This document shows, piece by piece, positions 60,780 to 64,000 of a stretch of DNA of 64,000 nucleotides. The notes under the pieces are model-generated. The model was not told where the DNA came from and did not search any database. It saw nothing but the letters and a program-made list of their open reading frames with translations. This stretch comes from Salvator merianae (Eukaryota > Chordata > Lepidosauria > Squamata > Teiidae). Within the stretch, counting starts at the first letter, position 1, and each line of letters begins with the position of its first letter. Both the position numbers and the translations under genes were made by a program. Location of the stretch: positions 132,167,598 to 132,231,597 of the forward strand of contig QVOM02000034.1 of assembly GCA_003586115.2 (NCBI GenBank). Direction: 5' to 3'.

Positions 60780-62485
60780 AAAGCACAGATTCCACTGGAA
60801 TCAATTTCTCTTTTGAAAAAATTGTTTTTAAATATCTTCTGTAAGCACAGACAACCAGCACATAGTGTGAAATATAACCTAAAAGGATAAATAAATGAAT
60901 AAACAAATGAATGAATAGCCCTTATAGGCATTCTCTTAAAGTTTTGTATAAAATTTTGTAACAAAGTACAGCAGTCCCTTGGATGACATGCATTTGTCTA
61001 AACACTGTTTTGTTTTTACACAGCTGGCTAAATGTATCTTTATTTGTATTGTACCTACCATTTGGGAAAGTAGCTGCAAATCATAGCCCTTGCCTCCCAA
61101 AATAGTGGTTGTTTATTCCTCACTGCCACCAGTTTAAGAAGTGGAAGGGTCACTTATACTGGAAAAGTCCAGCAGCTTATGAGCATGACTCTTACAGTAC
61201 GTGGGATTCCTTCTTATTGTCAATATCTCTATTGTCCTTTGAAGTTTCTCACTACTACCATGCAGTCCCAAGCAGTCTGAGACTCAACAAACAAGGTCAA
61301 CCTTGTGACCTGCTTCTCTGAGATAGTCCATACCCACACTGACATGTTTTACAAAGAAGAGAAATAAAAACTTTATTTAGAACAAGCTGAAAAAAGTGTC
61401 ACTATTCCTCAATAGGGCACTTAGGTTTATCGTTTCAGACAGGTTTAAATGTGAGTACAAGCATGATGATTAGAGAGGTACATAAAAGTACAATGGTTTC
61501 ACCTTGTGAAGCTTTAAGTGCTACAATCAATCATAGCCAAAAACCTAGCCCCAGTTCACAAGAATAAATCCAGTTCCTCCTACCAGTTTGGCTGGAAATC
61601 TGGGCCCTTTCAGGAGATGTTGTCTTTTGGCTTATGCCTGTTATACCCATCTAGTGTCTGCATTTTTTTAAAAAAGTACATTACAGTCCTATCTTACAGT
61701 CAAATTACTTCCCTTGCCAGATTTCCCTAACAGTAACCAATTTTAGCTGTTTCTGAAGTCACTTTGGTTTTAAAGAAAGGCTATTCATAAATAAACAGTG
61801 AACAATAAAATCTATCTTGTAACTTACTGACTTCGAAACTCTGTGTTTCTCTGAACCCCTATTTGCTTTTGCTTTGTGCCTATGTGGCCAAAATACACAT
61901 AGTCACCTCATCAGTTTCTGCTGTTTCCAGCCCAGTTCTAACCAAATGTTTAGTGAATTTACTGTTCATAGTTTTTTTAAAAAAGCTGGGGGCGGAGGGA
62001 GACTGTAGACAATTTCAACCTCTTGGGTTCCATTACAAAAATGAACAGCATGCTGGAGAAGAACATGAAAGAAGTTTCACTGAAAACAAAGCTGAACACT
62101 GTTTTGTCCCCTCCTGATTTGGACAGTGACATCTGTGATGAGTTTGAGGAACCTCAGCCTAAGCTACCACTGCCAGGTCCCAGCAGCCCTGACCTCTCAG
62201 GTATCCTTCCTGCACACAGTCCATGCTAGGGTCAAAGGATGCTGCTTCCCAGAGTTCTAGCCATGACCAACTTCACTCTGAGGAAAAGGATGGGCCAATA
62301 TCACCTCAAGAACTGTGCAGACAACACGGACTCAGCTGGAGGGCAGAATGCTGTAGAACAAAGAGACATGCAGTAGTTCTAACAGAACCAACTAACTCAG
62401 TTCAAATGGTTTGATGGGAATTTTTCCATACAAGAGCAAGTATGAAGCTTTGTTCTGCATTTCTTACTCAAATAGTTTACATTAA
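60780..62485 (-). other. RC3H1: RC3H1 intron 1, left part
   Basis: Intronic. At 62040-62400 the plus strand has a short open frame (LDSDICDEFEEPQPKLPLPG) of acidic/Pro-rich text like retroelement linkers, but nothing decisive. No CpG-rich promoter is seen. Confidence 0.35.
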
Positions 62486-62489
62486 TCTA

Positions 62490-62572
62490 CTGTTTACATG
62501 TTTTAACCTGCTCTGAGATCTTAATGTATACGGTGGGGTTAAAAATGTAAATAAATAAGTAAATAGGTATGC
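62490..62572 (+). mobile_element. LINE/SINE 3' end (L3/CR1 type)
   Basis: TTTTAACCTGCTCTGAGATC, then GGTGGGGTTAAAAATGTAAATAAATAAG, read in two parts, the same terminus as at 14.4 kb. Confidence 0.5.
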
Positions 62573-63039
62573 ATAACACACACTTTGCTATCCTTTTGCC
62601 ATGTACGAAGTCCTTCTGTATAAACAGAATTTTAGTAAGCATTTAGACTTTCCAGTGGTTCGACCAAGCAGTTCAATTTCAGACGAGAACCAGGGAGGTT
62701 GGTTCTAAGCAGGTTCAGTGATACTTTTATCCCCCCATAATGTCTGAGCCCCCCTTACCTCTTCATGCCCCATCTTCCATTACAGAGAAGGTCCAAATAT
62801 GTAAGGAGACCATGGACATAGTGGGAGGAGGGCACTATGGATACGATCAGGATAGGCTGTACGTGCCAGGAAAGAATAATGGAATGCCCACAACTCAATG
62901 GGACATAATAAGGGTAGGCTGTGATCCATCAGGAAAGTAACATTATGATCAGGGCGGACCGTAATAGGCCAGGAACATGATGGGGTAGTCTGACAGGAGG
63001 GGTTGGGAATCACCAGGCTGGTTTATAGAACCGGGTCTG

Positions 63040-63133
63040 GCACTTCAAGGGTTGGTTTGTACTAAACTGAACCAGATGACAGGTTGGTTCAATTAGAACT
63101 GAATGTCCAAAGTAGGTTTGTGCACATCTCTAT
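63040..63133. mobile_element. hAT-like terminal fragment
   Basis: In reverse: TAGAGATGTGCACAAACC followed by alternating TTGAACC/GGTTC text. Same end type as the foldback element at 32.4 kb. The partner end was not located. Confidence 0.35.
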
Positions 63134-63689
63134 AGAAGGTTACTCAATCCCGATTAGCAAAATTGCAAATAGCATGTTCCAGGCCTTCATTTCTTACATA
63201 CATTCAATTCGACCTTTGGCTCTGCTCCTGTCGATGCTGATTTCTGTTCTTCACACTTCAGTTTATGACTAAAAAAAAAAAATCTAGCCTATTTTGCCTT
63301 TGTTGGCCTCAGCCTTTAGCGTGTACAAACTGTGCCTATGAGCCAGAGTTTAGCCTAATTAATTTACAATTGGTTGAAGAAGCTGTTGCCAAAGTGATAT
63401 AATATGACCACTGAAGAAAACTGAAAGTAGATATCTTTGAATTATGGACCTAAAGGTGGTTACTATGAATACCATGAGCTGTAACAAGAACCAGTCCTAG
63501 ATCACATAATAATGGAATGCTCTCTTGAGAAGACAATCAGAGAGCAGAAACCTGGAATTTAGGCAAATGGATTAAAATTAGGTTAAGGGAAGCAGAAGAG
63601 GAGTATAACAGACAAAGTAGGTGAACAGGATCAAATAGATTGTGGAAAGTCCCTGGAAAAATAGAGATCGTATTCAAGTTCAAAATAGG

Positions 63690-64000
63690 AAGCATTTGTC
63701 CGTGAGCATGAATATCACACCAATCTTAAAAGAGCTTCACCGGCTACCAATTTGTTACCAATCCCAATTCATGGTTTTAACCTTAACCTATAAGGTCCTA
63801 AATGGCTTGGGTCCCAAATATCTAAAGGAACACCTTCTCTCATATGGACCTGCCTGTGTCTTGATCTGTAGGGGAGGACCTCCTGGTTGTACCACCACCT
63901 TCATTAGTTAGGGAGGTAGGCACCCAGAATAGAGTCTTCTTAGTGGTGATGGTCTCAAATTATGGGAAAGTCTCTTCCCTGAGATGTGCCAGGCACCCTC
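63690..64000 (+). mobile_element. L3/CR1-like LINE C-terminal fragment
   Basis: Reads ITPILKELHRLPICYQSQFM, then VLTLTYKVLNGLGPKYLKEH and, after a stop, GDGLKLWESLFPEMCQAP. This is the conserved LINE ORF2 end. Cut by the window edge. Confidence 0.7.

Overview
The window is vertebrate nuclear DNA dominated by one gene. This is RC3H1 (Roquin-1, a RING/ROQ/CCCH-zinc-finger RNA-decay factor), on the minus strand from about 60.8 kb down to about 15 kb. All 19 coding exons were placed by hand, with GT-AG borders, matching phases and residue-level agreement with the known Roquin-1 protein. They add up to 3,396 coding bases including the stop, or 1,131 residues. The start codon is at 60747 and the stop at 21889. 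The first, non-coding exon and the promoter lie beyond the right edge. I found no other protein-coding host gene.

The organism is most likely a squamate reptile (lizard or snake). The transposon mix points there: BovB-type RTE ends, a tRNA-headed SINE resembling Sauria SINE, CR1 tails, L3/CR1-like LINEs, Penelope-like repeats with hammerhead-like cores, DIRS-like pieces, L1, Harbinger-, hAT- and mariner-type DNA elements. The Roquin protein itself is too conserved to place the species.

Layout. 0.8-3.7 kb: an L1 (minus) split by a Harbinger-like element, beside an L3/CR1 tail. 6.7-9.5 kb: a decayed L3/CR1 LINE with a mariner-type MITE in its tail. 10.2-10.7 kb: a duplicated block with a hAT-like insertion. 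12.7-14.5 kb: CR1 and L3 pieces. About 15.1-21.9 kb: a repeat-poor stretch read as the long RC3H1 3' UTR; it holds a textbook constitutive decay element (CDE), the RNA hairpin that Roquin binds. 21.9-60.8 kb: RC3H1 exons and introns with LINE, SINE, DIRS and DNA-element remnants, an inverted pair of Penelope hammerhead motifs at 30.3 kb and a miRNA-like hairpin at 36.0 kb. 60.8-64 kb: part of intron 1 with LINE tails.

The most interesting points are the CDE in Roquin's own 3' UTR (possible autoregulation), the head-to-head hammerhead motifs, the TAGTAG tandem acceptor of the last exon, and the Harbinger-like element carrying a CCAAT/CRE/GC-box cluster. All calls come from reading the sequence; repeat-family names rest on recognised motifs, not on a database search.
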